DNA of 64,000 nucleotides from Lewinellaceae bacterium (GCA_020636095.1 JACJYN010000003.1:1178001-1242000), one strand, 5' to 3'; numbered from the stretch's first letter, positions 33,300-43,562 are shown. Notes: generated by a model not told the origin, from the letters alone. Translations and numbers: made by a program.

Positions 33300-33986
33300 T
33301 TATTTAAGCCGCGGCCGGGGTTTTGTAATATTCGGCGGCTTGAGGTAATTGGGGCTATAATAAGCCATGTCTTCAAATGCCCCCTGTTCAAGGGCCCTCA
33401 GGGCCAGTGGTAGCAGGTGGGCCGCCGAGCAGGCCACCTGGCTGTAAAAGATATCCTTATCGGATAAAACCGAGCGGCATTTTTCGGCGCCATTGCCCGA
33501 CAATACGATCCGGTGGCCGGCCCGCAACTGTTCGCTAAAGGTAAACTCATCCACAATAACGGCTTGTGGGGCCTCTATCTGTTCATTCGCGGCATCAAAG
33601 CCGGCGGTGTAGACTTCCATCCTGCGAGCATCGATCATTGGATAATACAGCGCTTCTTCCCGTTCTTGTTTCAGGCTAGCCAAAGCCAGGGACTGCAGGG
33701 TGTCCACTGCGATCAGCGGCTTATCCAGGCTATAACAAATGCCTTTGGCCGTTGCCGCTCCCACTCTCAGGGACGTGTAAGAACCCGGCCCGCTGCTCAG
33801 CGCAACAGCGTCGAGCTCGATAAGCCTGACGCCCGCTTCCTCCAGGCAGCGCTGAATGAGCAGGGTGATTTGCGCGGCATGCTGATAACCCGTCTCTGCA
33901 TTGTGGATACTCAACAACTGATCGCCCCGGCTCAACCCGATGGAACAGATGTCAGTCGCAGTTTCTATGTGCAGGATGAGGTGCAT
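33300..33986 (-). CDS. tsaB: tRNA N6-adenosine threonylcarbamoyltransferase subunit TsaB
   Basis: A 228-residue ASKHA-fold protein that partners TsaD, TsaE and TsaC in making t6A at tRNA position 37. The N-terminal strand LILHIETATDICSIGLS and the conserved ALSSGPGSYTSLRVGAATAKG are clear, followed by YPMIDARRMEVYTAGF. Length matches the family. It stands alone on the minus strand, divergent from prfA. The C-terminus is basic (ITKPRPRLK). Confidence 0.93.
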   Translation of the reverse strand: MHLILHIETATDICSIGLSRGDQLLSIHNAETGYQHAAQITLLIQRCLEEAGVRLIELDAVALSSGPGSYTSLRVGAATAKGICYSLDKPLIAVDTLQSLALASLKQEREEALYYPMIDARRMEVYTAGFDAANEQIEAPQAVIVDEFTFSEQLRAGHRIVLSGNGAEKCRSVLSDKDIFYSQVACSAAHLLPLALRALEQGAFEDMAYYSPNYLKPPNITKPRPRLK

Positions 33987-34096
33987 TGAGGGATATGGCT
34001 GAATGGTTTATGGTTCGATTGTTGCCGTATTGGAAGCGCTGACAATATAACAATTTTGTCCTGTAACAATAGTCGGGAACCAATATTCCACTCCCA

Positions 34097-34130
34097 TTGT
34101 TCCCGCATTATTCAAATAATGTTAATTTTG
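34097..34130 (+). promoter_or_regulatory. Promoter upstream of prfA
   Basis: TTGT at 34097-34100, a 22-base spacer, then TAATTTTGC at 34123-34131, a full TAnnTTTG match. Transcription would begin near 34137, about 125 bases before prfA and only a few bases before a 13-codon open frame. Confidence 0.5.
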
Positions 34131-34142
34131 CATTCGAATAAC

Positions 34143-34184
34143 ATGATGGACGTACAACAACTCATACCACAGCAATTCATGTAG
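34143..34184 (+). CDS. Possible 13-codon leader peptide before prfA
   Basis: MMDVQQLIPQQFM, ending in TAG. It starts within ~10 bases of the predicted transcription start. A small GGCC-TTTC-GGCC hairpin follows at 34210-34221. It ends in UAG, the codon read by RF1, which prfA encodes; this could allow feedback by slow termination, but that is speculation. Confidence 0.3.
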   Translation: MMDVQQLIPQQFM

Positions 34185-34261
34185 CGCCCTTTGCCTGCCT
34201 TTCGCAACTGGCCTTTCGGCCTCATTCTCCCTTTTGTTTATATCGAAAATTCAACATCGAC

Positions 34262-35338
34262 ATGCTAGATAAGCTTCAAGCTATAAAAGAACGGTACATC
34301 TACCTCGAAGAACAGATGGCCGACCCCGCGCTCATCGCCGATATGAGCCGTTATACCAAGGTGAGTAAAGAGTACAAAGACCTGCAGCCCCTGGTCAATG
34401 CCTACGAACAGTATAAAGAGTTGATGGGAAACATCCAAACCGCCCGGGAAATGCTGAAGGATGAGAGCCCCGAAATGCGCGAAATGGCCGAGATGGAACT
34501 GGAAGAACTCGAGCCCCGGCAGGAAGAGATGGAAGAGCAGATCAAAGTGCTGCTCATCCCTAAAGATCCGGAAGACGCCAAGGACGTTATCTTCGAGATT
34601 CGCTCCGGCACCGGCGGCGACGAAGCCAGCCTCTTTGCCGGCGACCTCTACCGCATGTATTCCCGCTATTTTGAAGAACAGGGCTGGAAAGTGGAAGCGG
34701 TATCCGTCAACGAGGGCACCGTCGGCGGATACAACAAGCTCGTGTTGGAAATCTCCGGTGATGAGGTCTACGGCAAGCTCAAGTTTGAGTCCGGCGCGCA
34801 TCGGGTGCAACGCATTCCCAAAACAGAATCACAGGGCCGGGTGCACACTTCGGCCGCCACCGTTGTGGTCATGCCCAAACTGGAAATGGAAGATGTCGAC
34901 ATCAATAGAGCCGACCTCAAAATCGACACCTACCGCTCCAGCGGCGCCGGCGGCCAGCACGTCAACAAAACAGAGTCTGCCGTACGGATCACACACCTGC
35001 CCACCGGCATCGTTTCTGAAAGCCAGGACGGCCGCTCCCAGATCAAAAACCGGGAGATCGCCCTGCAGCGCCTTTACGTCAAGATCGTCGAAGCGCGGCG
35101 CGAGCAGCATGAATCCGAACAGGCCGCTAAACGCCGCTCCTTGGTAGGATCCGGCGACCGCTCCGGTAAGGTCCGAACCTATAACTTCCCGCAGAACCGG
35201 GTCACCGACCACCGCCTGGAGGGCGACAACAAAAACTCCAACCTGCAGGCAGTCATGGAAGGGGACCTGAGCCCCATCATTGAGGCGCTGCAAATGGCCG
35301 AAAATGCCGAGAAGATGAAGGAAGGGGCGATGGGGTAA
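34262..35338 (+). CDS. prfA: Peptide chain release factor 1
   Basis: A 358-residue RF1 that reads UAA and UAG. The catalytic GGQ is at residues 230-232 (SSGAGGQHVNKTESAVRITH), and Gln232 would be methylated by PrmC. RSGTGGDEASLFAGDLYRMY and GRVHTSAATVVVMP are conserved. The latter part (NFPQNRVTDHRL) is RF1-like, and no internal stop or frameshift of the RF2 kind is present. Start is ATG at 34262. Confidence 0.96.
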   Translation: MLDKLQAIKERYIYLEEQMADPALIADMSRYTKVSKEYKDLQPLVNAYEQYKELMGNIQTAREMLKDESPEMREMAEMELEELEPRQEEMEEQIKVLLIPKDPEDAKDVIFEIRSGTGGDEASLFAGDLYRMYSRYFEEQGWKVEAVSVNEGTVGGYNKLVLEISGDEVYGKLKFESGAHRVQRIPKTESQGRVHTSAATVVVMPKLEMEDVDINRADLKIDTYRSSGAGGQHVNKTESAVRITHLPTGIVSESQDGRSQIKNREIALQRLYVKIVEARREQHESEQAAKRRSLVGSGDRSGKVRTYNFPQNRVTDHRLEGDNKNSNLQAVMEGDLSPIIEALQMAENAEKMKEGAMG

Positions 35339-35354
35339 GCTATTGAGGTGACGC

Positions 35355-35460
35355 CTTCCCATAAGACATGCGTAGGACAAAAGGTGTCGCCTCCACCATT
35401 TCAATTTGCTGCCCCATCCACCGCATTCTTCCCATACGACACGCGTAGGACAAAAGGTAC
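35355..35460. repeat. Pair of direct repeats after prfA
   Basis: CTTCCCATA-(A/C)GACA(T/C)-GCGTAGGACAAAAGGT occurs at 35355-35386 and again at 35428-35459, with about three differences in 32 bases. The 397-bp gap to the next gene holds only these and the low-complexity repeats listed next. Confidence 0.6.
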
Positions 35461-35529
35461 ACCTCTACTGTTGTTATCAATAACTAAGTACCTGAACACA
35501 ATTAATGAAACATGAAACCCAGCCTAAAA

Positions 35530-35707
35530 CCCTGGTATTCAATCATTCAATCATTCAGTCGGCTACCATTCCAGGGTTGGACGAGTTCGCGGTTCGGTAT
35601 TCGCTGTTCGCAACCGCGGCAGGCTGCTTGGGCTTACCTGCTTCTAACCGTATCCAACGTTAGACGGGTAGCCATTCAGTCATCCAGTCATTCATTCAGT
35701 CATTCCA
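35530..35707. repeat. CATTCAGT-type simple repeats and a TTAGACGG family fragment
   Basis: CAATCATTCAATCATTCAGTC (35538-35557) and CAGTCATCCAGTCATTCATT (35676 on) are simple repeats like those at 6509-6546. Between them, GGTTGGACGAGTTCG (from 35576) and GTATCCAACGTTAGACGGGT (from 35650) frame a block that resembles the complement of 52609-52720, including GGTATTCGCTGTTCGC. Confidence 0.55.
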
Positions 35708-35735
35708 TATACCTACACACCCAAAATCATACCTA

Positions 35736-38700
35736 ATGACACATTTTTACCCACAGGCACGGGCTTTTGCTGCTCTGTTTTTATCCGCCCTTATATCCAT
35801 TTCCCTTGTAGCGCAGGACACTCAGGAGTTCTTCCAGGGTTTCGAAGGTGCCGTTGATGACACCTGGGGGTATACCGTTTCCCCATCCCGGTATGTTGCC
35901 GACGGCGGTAATGACGTCTGGGCCGATACGTCCACAACCAGCGCCATTCAACCCGCTACCGGCCAGAAGTTCTGGTTCATGCGCGACCTCGAAAACGTTA
36001 ATGGCGGCAATGATAGTTTTCATATCATAGACTTTGAGCCGATTGACGTCTCCGGTTTTGGCAGCAATGCGGTTACCTTCAAATATTACACCGTTGAATA
36101 CGAGGATAGCGATTCCATCGGCTACATTCTGGAGACCAGCGCCGGGGCCGGCTTCGACATGGCCAACTACGTGCCCCTCAACCGCAACACCAATGCCTGG
36201 GAGACGGTATTCATCAACCTTCCGCCCGGCGCCTCCGTGGTGCGGCTGCGCCTCATGGCCAAGCAGAATGGCACGACGGACTATGCCGGCTTTGACGACG
36301 TGTCCGTATTCAGCAGCACGGAGGATATCATCCAGCCCCTGGTGCTCCAGGCGGAGCTGACGGGCGCCAATTCCGTGCGGGTCGTGTACAGCGAGCCGAT
36401 GGATACGGCCAGCGTGGAAAATCCGCTCAATTATACTGTCAATGCCACCATTGATACCATCCTTTATTCAGAAACAGGGGACGGCGCTTCTTATGCAGAC
36501 ATTGTATTTACCGAAGATTTCGCCGCCGGGCAGAGCTATTCTCTATCCGTCGGTATGGCCACTGATATTGCCGGCAACTTCCTGCTGGTTCCTTTTACAT
36601 TCGACTTCATTTATAATAATACTACCCCTTCGCTCGTCATCACTGAGATTTTTTACCATCCTCCCACCGATGAGGGCCAGGAGTTCATCGAGCTCTACAA
36701 TGCAGGAGATAGCACCGCTGCACTCGGCGGCTTGCAGGCCAGTGGCGAGTTTAGCTTCACTTTTCCCGCAGGGCTTAGCCTGCCGGCAGGAGGCGTGTTG
36801 CTGCTGGCCTATAATGAAGCGGTTGCGGAAGCCTTTTTCGGAGTAGATTTCCTCGGCTGGGGAGCTACCGACAACCTTGGTAATGGGGGCGGCGACCTGA
36901 TCATCACCAATTTTAGCGGGGCAGTGATCGATGAGGTCAATTATAATGACACCCCTCCCTGGCCGACGGATGCCGACGGCGGCGGCCCTTCTCTGGAACT
37001 GATCGATGCTACCCTCGATAACAACGAAGCCGCCAGTTGGGTCGCGACCGCCACCCGGTTCGCCAATACCAATGTCTTCGCCACCCCGGGCACGATTAGT
37101 GCAGGCCTGACCCCCCTCATTTCCTTCGTCGATGCGGCGGTGGCCGTGGAGGAAGGCGCCGGCCGCCAATCCATAGCCCTGATGGCCAGCAACCCCAGTA
37201 TGACGGCTCAGGCTATTATCACCGTAGCCAGTGCCTCCACTGCGGAACCGGGAGTTGATTATATATTGGAAAGTGACACCATCACCTTCCCTGCCGGTAG
37301 CTTCGAACCGCAATTTGTGAATCTGGACATCCTGGATAACGCCAGCCTGGGCGGCCGGTATTTAATTATTGAGATAGCAGCCCTGGTCAATAGTAACCTG
37401 GGAGGGCTTGATAAAGCCACTGTACTCATCAAAGACAATGATATCACCCCGCCCGCACCGCTGGCTTCACCGCGGATCAATCTGTTACACCTCGGTAGTT
37501 ATGAGTCCGGCGGTTCGGCGGAGATTGTCGCGCACGACCCCGGCTCTCAGCGGCTTTTTGTAGCCAATCCCATCGATAACCGCCTGGACATCATCGATTT
37601 TTCCGACCCCTCCAGCCTGGGGCCGGTCAATTCTATTGACTTGTCTGTATTGTTTGATGGGGCTGTCCGCTGCGTAGCGGTTCATGACGGCGTCGTGGCG
37701 GTGGCTATGGCGGACAGGGTAACCGGCAATAATGGCAGAATTCTCTTTTTTGAAACCAACGGCTTCCTGCAGAGCTCCGTTGAGGTGGGGGCCCTACCGG
37801 ATATGCTCGTCTTTACGCCGGATGGAAGTAAACTGCTCGTGGCGAATGAAGGCGAACCGCGAAGTAATTATTCGTTCGACCCGGAAGGGTCGGCCTGCAT
37901 CATCGATATGGCGGCGGGGGTCGGTAATATGCTTGATTCCGATGTGACAACCGTCAGCTTCGCCACTTTCAATGCAGATTCAGCCAGCCTGGTAGCTCAG
38001 GGTGTGCGGATCTTCGGCCCGGGCGCTACTGTAGCCCAGGACCTGGAACCGGAGTACATCACCATCTCCGATGATGGCGCTACGGCTTATGTGGTTTGCC
38101 AGGAAAACAACGCACTGGTGGTTATCGATATTGAAACGGCTACTGCTACCGCTATTTTGCCGCTAGGCTACAAGGATTGGTCATCGGAAGGCCTCCTTTT
38201 TGATGCTTCCGACCGGTCACCGGATGCTTTTTTCGCCAACTGGCCGGTTAAAGGTATGTATCAGCCCGACGCAATTGACTTTTTTACCGTAGACGGGCAG
38301 CCTTACCTCATCACGGCCAACGAAGGGAGTGCCCGTAATTACAATGGATTTAATGAGGAATTTCGGGTGGGAGATGATGAGATAGGCCTCGACTCAGTGG
38401 CTTTTCCCAATGCCGCTTATCTCAAACAAGAGGAACTGCTCGGCCGCCTGTTCGTAACCAACGCCGCCGGCGACCTGGATGGCGATGGCGATTACGACGA
38501 ACTCTACACTTTTGGAGGGCGTTCTTTTTCTATCTGGAATGCCGGAACGGGTGAATTGGTATACGACAGCGGCAGCGATATAGAAGTGATCATTGCCCAT
38601 GATCCCGTTTTCGGGCCGCTTTTCAATGCCGATGAAAACAGGAATGAAGCCAAGGCCCGTTCTGATGATAGGGGCCCCGAGCCCGAAGCGGTGACGGTTG

Positions 38701-41700
38701 GCGTGGTCGATGGCGTACCTTATGCCTTTGTCGGCCTGGAGCGCATAGGCGGCATCATGGCCTTTGACCTGAGCGACCCGGCGGCGCCACAATATGTACA
38801 GTACATCAATACCCGAAATCTCAATTTTACAGGTGGGGACCTCAGCCCGGAGGATGTCATCTTCATCACGCCGGAAGATAGCCCCAACGGTAAATCTCTG
38901 CTGGTGGCTTCGTATGAGGCCAGTGGCACAGTGGCGGTCTTTGAAGCGGGTACCGGCGCTACCGTCCGTTTCGCAAGCGCGAGCACCATCGTTCCCGAAG
39001 GCTCGGGCCGGCTGGAGATCGAAGTGCAGGTGGAAGTTGACGGGGCATTGGCCGGCGCAGTCAATGTCAATGTAATTAACGCTTCTACTGCGGTGGCCGG
39101 CGTAGACTATACAATTGCCAATACCAGCCTGGTTTTTCCGGAAGGCTCTTCTGAACCTCAGTTCATAACGCTTGACATCCTGAACAACGATACCCTGGGC
39201 GGCCGCTACCTCATCCTGGAACTCGAACGCCCCGATGGCAGCCTGCTCCTATTGGGCGAAGAAACGCGTCACATTATTCTGATCCAGGATGCAGACGATA
39301 CGCCGCCGGCAGCCCAGGAACCCCCCCGTGCCTTTTTGTCGCACCTCGGTAGTTATCATTTACCGGATGGCGCCGCTGCCGGGATCATTGCCCATGATGC
39401 CGGGGCTTCCCGTCTCTTCGTAGCCAATTCCAACGACAACAACCTGGAGATTCTCGATTTCAGCGATCCTGCCAATATACAAACGATCGCCAGGATCAAC
39501 CTCGATGTATTCGGGGGCATCCATGCCGTCGACACCTACAATGGCCTGGTGGCCGTGGCCGTTCAGGGGGATACGGCGGGGGCGCCCGGCCAGGTCCTTT
39601 TTCTGGACATGGACGGCGTCTTCATCAGTTCGGCCACCGTTGGGGTACTACCGGATATGCTGCTCTTCTCGCCTGATGGCAGTAAAGTGTTAACGGCTAA
39701 TGAAGGAGAGCCCAGCGAAGATTATACGGTCGACCCGGAAGGCTCCGTCAGCATCATAGATATCAGCGCCGGCGCCGCCAACCCGGCCGTTACAACCCTC
39801 GATTTCACCGCCTTCAACAGCCAGCAGGCCAGCCTGGCCGCTCAGGGCGTCCGCATCTTCGGGCCGGGCGCAACGGTGGCTCAGGACCTGGAACCGGAAT
39901 ACATTGCCCTCTCCGATGATGGCGCCATCGCTTATGTCGTTTGCCAGGAGAATAACGCCCTGGTATTGATTGATCTGGCGGCCCCCGAAATTACGGCCAT
40001 CCTGCCGCTGGGGTATAAGGACTGGTCCGTCGAAGGCGTTTCCCTCGATGTCTCCGACCTTCCCGGCGGCGTTTTCTTCGCCAACTGGCCCATAAAAGGC
40101 ATGTATCAGCCGGATGCGATAGATTACTTCACCGTAGGTGGGCAGGCCTACCTGATCACGGCCAACGAAGGAGACGCCCGCGATTACAGCGCCTATAGTG
40201 AAGCCTTCCGCATTGGGGAGGATGAGATTGTGCTCGACCCCGCTGCCTTCCCGCAGGCAGAATATCTGAAAGAAGGCCTCCTGCTGGGCCGCCTGCGCAT
40301 TAGCAGTGCTTCCGGCGATACGGATGGAGATGGAGATTATGATCAGTTGTACGCTTTTGGCGGCCGCTCTTTTACTATCCGGGACGCTGCCACCGGGGAG
40401 GTGGTTTATGACAGCGGCAATAGCCTGGAACAAATCACCGCCGCTGACCCGGTATTTGGCGGCTTGTTCAATACCGATGACCAGGAAAATACCTTTAAGA
40501 ACCGCTCAGATGACATGGGGCCGGAACCGGAGGCCTTAACGGTTGCCGAAATCGACGGAACACCTTACGCCTTCATCGGACTGGAACGCATGGGCGGTGT
40601 GGTGATGTACGACCTCACTGATCCGGCGTCGCCGGAATATGTGCAGTACATCAATACCCGCACTGTTGATGCGCCGGGCGGCGACCTCAGCCCGGAGGAT
40701 GTGATCTATATTTCTCCGGAAGACAGCCCCACCGGGCAAGCTTATGTGCTGGCCTCTTACCTGGCCAGCGGGTCGGTCGCCGTCTTTGAGGTGGCTACTG
40801 CTCCTACCATCGGCTTTGCTGGAACTAACTCTATCATCAGAGAAGGGTTTGGCGAGTTTCAGGTAGCGTTGGAAGTAGAACAGGTGGGAAGGCTCGCCGG
40901 CGAAGCTACCGTCAGCGTGATCAGCGCTTCCACAGCGGTGGAGGGAGAAGATTTCACCATTGCCACGGCTACTGTCGCTTTTGAGGCCGGAGTCAGTGAT
41001 CCCCAAACGCTGAAGATCAACATCCTTGACAATATTAAATTAGGCGGCCGGTACCTCATCCTGGAGATCGATGCCGCCGCCAGTTCGGCAATCGTGGGAG
41101 AAAAAACCCGCCATATCCTGCTCATTCAGGACAATGACGATAGGCCCCCTGTTGCCCCGGCGGATTCCTATTTACAAATGAACTATCTGGGTAGTTACGC
41201 TACCGAATTGGGTTCCTCTATGGAGATCGTTGACTACGATGAGCCAAGCCGGCGCTTATTCGTGACCAATCCCAACGCTTCGATTGTGGAGATTCTGGAC
41301 TACTCCAACCCCGCCGGCGTAGTTTTAGTGGATACCTTTTCCATTACGCCCTACGGCGGTGGCGTCAACTCCGTCGCCGTCCGCAATGGCGTTGTAGCTG
41401 TCGCGGTGCAAGGCTACAATACCGGAGAGAACGGCAAGGTTGTATTCTTTGACACCGATGGAACTTTCCTGAATGAGGTTACTGTCGGGGCGCTACCCGA
41501 TAGGGTGGTTTTCTCCCCGGATGGCACTAAGGTGCTGACGGCCAATGAAGGAGAACCCAGTGGCGATTACACCATCGACCCCGAAGGATCCGTCAGCATC
41601 ATTGACATCAGTGGTGGCGTGGCTGGTGCGACGGTGGCCACTGTCGGCTTTGAGCCCTTCAACAGCCAGCAGGCCAGCCTGATGGCTCAGGGCGTGCGCA

Positions 41701-43562
41701 TTTTCGGCCCGAACGCCACGGTAGCTCAGGACCTGGAGCCGGAAGACATTACTATTTCCGATGATGGCGCCACCGCTTACGTCACCTGTCAGGAAAACAA
41801 TGCCCTGGCGGTCGTTGACCTGGCCAGCGAAACGGCCACTGCCATTCTGCCTTTGGGGTATAAAGACTGGACGCAGACGGGGGAGGCCTTCGACGCTTCC
41901 GACCTGTCCGGAGATATCTTCTCCGCCAACTGGCCGGTGAAGGGTATGTACCATCCGGACGGTATCGATTACTTCTCCGTTGAGGGCGAAGGCTACCTGA
42001 TTACCGCCAATGAAGGCCACGCTCGTGACTACGAGGGTTTCAGCGAGCAATTTCGCGTAGCCGACAATGAGATCGAGCTGGATCCCGTTGCCTTCCCGGA
42101 TGCGGAGTACCTGAAGGAAGAGGTGCTGCTGGGCCGTTTGCGCGTCAGCAGCGCCACCGGCGATACCGATGGCGATGGCGACTACGATGAGCTTTATACC
42201 TACGGCGGGCGCTCCTTCGCCATTTGGAATGCGGCAACGGGCGCCCTGGTCTTCGACAGTGGCGGCGCCCTGGAACAGATTACGGCTGCTGACCCCGTAT
42301 TCGGCCCCCTGTTCAATACCGACGATGCGGAAAATTTATTTAAAAACCGCTCCGATGACAAAGGGCCGGAGCCGGAAGCAGTCGTCGTCGCAAAAATCGA
42401 CGGCCGGCAGTTTGCCTTCATCGCCCTGGAACGCATGGGCGGCATTGTAGTCTATGATGTGAGCCAGCCGGCGGCCCCTGAGTTCATTCAGTATATCAAT
42501 ACCCGGACGGCCAATGCATTGGGGGGCGATCTCAGCCCGGAAGGCCTGGCCTTTATTCCGGCTTCCGCCAGCCCTACCGGCCGGCCGATGCTCGCCGTAG
42601 CCTATGAGGTGAGCGGAACGGTAGGCATGTTCGAGCTTCAGCTCAACTGCCCTATTACCTCTCTGCCGGCTGAGGCGCCCCTCTGCGGAGGCGAAACGGC
42701 TACCTTACTGGTGAGTGGAACCTATGAGGAAATTGTGTGGTCTACGGGTGAAATGGGCCCCTCCATTGAGGTGGACATCCCCGGGGCGTATACCGTGACG
42801 GCTGTTACGGAGAGTGGCTGTATGGCGATGAACACTGTTTTGGTTTCTCCCCGGCCCTTGCCGGTGGTTGGCCTGGGTGAGGACATCGTCGCGTGTGAAG
42901 GCGAAACGGTTACGATAGATGCCGGCCCTGGCTTTGCTACTTACTCCTGGAGCAGCGGGGCGGTGGATCAGTCAATCATTGCTCCTGGGCAAGGGCTTTT
43001 TACTGTTACGGTCACCAATGAATTTGGCTGTAGCGACAGCGATACGATACGTGTAGAACTCAAACCGCTACCCATGGTGAACTTCCCTCAGGATACCCTG
43101 GTCTGCGCGGAGGATGCGACTGTTTTTGACCCGGGCGACGGGAGTTTGATCATTATCGATGGTATCCTGCTGGAAACGTTCGTCGTCGAAGGCTTTGCAC
43201 CGGGCGACTATAGCCTTGAAGCGGTTGTCGTCAACGAGTTTGGTTGCCGGCTGCCGGTAGAACTTAACTTCACGGTCGATGTCTGTGTCGGCGCTGAAGA
43301 GATTACTCAGGAGGAGGCCATCGAGGTTTTCCCGAACCCCACTTCCGGTTGGGTGTGGGTACATTTGCGCAATTTGCGGGAAAGCAGTTACCAGCTTCAG
43401 GTTCTCGATGCGGCCGGCCGGGTGGTCCGGCAAAGCCGTATCCTGCCCCTGCAGGGATCCTACCAGGCGGAGATCGGCCTGACGGCACTGCCCGCCGGGG
43501 CCTATCTGGTGAGGTTGGTTTCGGGTAACGGGCTTTGGGCAAAGCGGCTGATCATAGAGTAG
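35736..43562 (+). CDS. Giant secreted choice-of-anchor I protein with T9SS sorting domain
   Basis: A 2608-residue exported protein. It has a signal peptide (1-~26, ISISLVAQ). An N-terminal beta domain (~30-195) and an Ig-like SbsA-type domain (~200-295) precede a lamin-tail domain (~299-438, LVITEIFYHPPTDEGQEFIE). Then come three copies of a unit of Calx-beta (~115 residues) plus a choice-of-anchor I module (~494 residues), with modules at ~582-1075, 1197-1690 and 1810-2301. Module marks are GVRIFGPGATVAQDLEPEYI, DGDGDYDELYTFGGRSF and GPEPEAVTV. Then come Ig/PKD-like repeats (~2300-2440) and a type A sorting domain (~2525-2608, EVFPNPTSGWVWVHL). The DxDGDGDYD loops suggest Ca binding. It is likely surface-exposed; ligand unknown. 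Choice-of-anchor I modules are sometimes labelled phosphatase-like, but no catalytic site is evident. Confidence 0.88.
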   Translation: MTHFYPQARAFAALFLSALISISLVAQDTQEFFQGFEGAVDDTWGYTVSPSRYVADGGNDVWADTSTTSAIQPATGQKFWFMRDLENVNGGNDSFHIIDFEPIDVSGFGSNAVTFKYYTVEYEDSDSIGYILETSAGAGFDMANYVPLNRNTNAWETVFINLPPGASVVRLRLMAKQNGTTDYAGFDDVSVFSSTEDIIQPLVLQAELTGANSVRVVYSEPMDTASVENPLNYTVNATIDTILYSETGDGASYADIVFTEDFAAGQSYSLSVGMATDIAGNFLLVPFTFDFIYNNTTPSLVITEIFYHPPTDEGQEFIELYNAGDSTAALGGLQASGEFSFTFPAGLSLPAGGVLLLAYNEAVAEAFFGVDFLGWGATDNLGNGGGDLIITNFSGAVIDEVNYNDTPPWPTDADGGGPSLELIDATLDNNEAASWVATATRFANTNVFATPGTISAGLTPLISFVDAAVAVEEGAGRQSIALMASNPSMTAQAIITVASASTAEPGVDYILESDTITFPAGSFEPQFVNLDILDNASLGGRYLIIEIAALVNSNLGGLDKATVLIKDNDITPPAPLASPRINLLHLGSYESGGSAEIVAHDPGSQRLFVANPIDNRLDIIDFSDPSSLGPVNSIDLSVLFDGAVRCVAVHDGVVAVAMADRVTGNNGRILFFETNGFLQSSVEVGALPDMLVFTPDGSKLLVANEGEPRSNYSFDPEGSACIIDMAAGVGNMLDSDVTTVSFATFNADSASLVAQGVRIFGPGATVAQDLEPEYITISDDGATAYVVCQENNALVVIDIETATATAILPLGYKDWSSEGLLFDASDRSPDAFFANWPVKGMYQPDAIDFFTVDGQPYLITANEGSARNYNGFNEEFRVGDDEIGLDSVAFPNAAYLKQEELLGRLFVTNAAGDLDGDGDYDELYTFGGRSFSIWNAGTGELVYDSGSDIEVIIAHDPVFGPLFNADENRNEAKARSDDRGPEPEAVTVGVVDGVPYAFVGLERIGGIMAFDLSDPAAPQYVQYINTRNLNFTGGDLSPEDVIFITPEDSPNGKSLLVASYEASGTVAVFEAGTGATVRFASASTIVPEGSGRLEIEVQVEVDGALAGAVNVNVINASTAVAGVDYTIANTSLVFPEGSSEPQFITLDILNNDTLGGRYLILELERPDGSLLLLGEETRHIILIQDADDTPPAAQEPPRAFLSHLGSYHLPDGAAAGIIAHDAGASRLFVANSNDNNLEILDFSDPANIQTIARINLDVFGGIHAVDTYNGLVAVAVQGDTAGAPGQVLFLDMDGVFISSATVGVLPDMLLFSPDGSKVLTANEGEPSEDYTVDPEGSVSIIDISAGAANPAVTTLDFTAFNSQQASLAAQGVRIFGPGATVAQDLEPEYIALSDDGAIAYVVCQENNALVLIDLAAPEITAILPLGYKDWSVEGVSLDVSDLPGGVFFANWPIKGMYQPDAIDYFTVGGQAYLITANEGDARDYSAYSEAFRIGEDEIVLDPAAFPQAEYLKEGLLLGRLRISSASGDTDGDGDYDQLYAFGGRSFTIRDAATGEVVYDSGNSLEQITAADPVFGGLFNTDDQENTFKNRSDDMGPEPEALTVAEIDGTPYAFIGLERMGGVVMYDLTDPASPEYVQYINTRTVDAPGGDLSPEDVIYISPEDSPTGQAYVLASYLASGSVAVFEVATAPTIGFAGTNSIIREGFGEFQVALEVEQVGRLAGEATVSVISASTAVEGEDFTIATATVAFEAGVSDPQTLKINILDNIKLGGRYLILEIDAAASSAIVGEKTRHILLIQDNDDRPPVAPADSYLQMNYLGSYATELGSSMEIVDYDEPSRRLFVTNPNASIVEILDYSNPAGVVLVDTFSITPYGGGVNSVAVRNGVVAVAVQGYNTGENGKVVFFDTDGTFLNEVTVGALPDRVVFSPDGTKVLTANEGEPSGDYTIDPEGSVSIIDISGGVAGATVATVGFEPFNSQQASLMAQGVRIFGPNATVAQDLEPEDITISDDGATAYVTCQENNALAVVDLASETATAILPLGYKDWTQTGEAFDASDLSGDIFSANWPVKGMYHPDGIDYFSVEGEGYLITANEGHARDYEGFSEQFRVADNEIELDPVAFPDAEYLKEEVLLGRLRVSSATGDTDGDGDYDELYTYGGRSFAIWNAATGALVFDSGGALEQITAADPVFGPLFNTDDAENLFKNRSDDKGPEPEAVVVAKIDGRQFAFIALERMGGIVVYDVSQPAAPEFIQYINTRTANALGGDLSPEGLAFIPASASPTGRPMLAVAYEVSGTVGMFELQLNCPITSLPAEAPLCGGETATLLVSGTYEEIVWSTGEMGPSIEVDIPGAYTVTAVTESGCMAMNTVLVSPRPLPVVGLGEDIVACEGETVTIDAGPGFATYSWSSGAVDQSIIAPGQGLFTVTVTNEFGCSDSDTIRVELKPLPMVNFPQDTLVCAEDATVFDPGDGSLIIIDGILLETFVVEGFAPGDYSLEAVVVNEFGCRLPVELNFTVDVCVGAEEITQEEAIEVFPNPTSGWVWVHLRNLRESSYQLQVLDAAGRVVRQSRILPLQGSYQAEIGLTALPAGAYLVRLVSGNGLWAKRLIIE

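Noticed and set aside
35736..43562. Alkaline phosphatase annotation of the choice-of-anchor I modules
   Set aside because: Some databases use that name, but no phosphatase active-site motif is visible in the modules.
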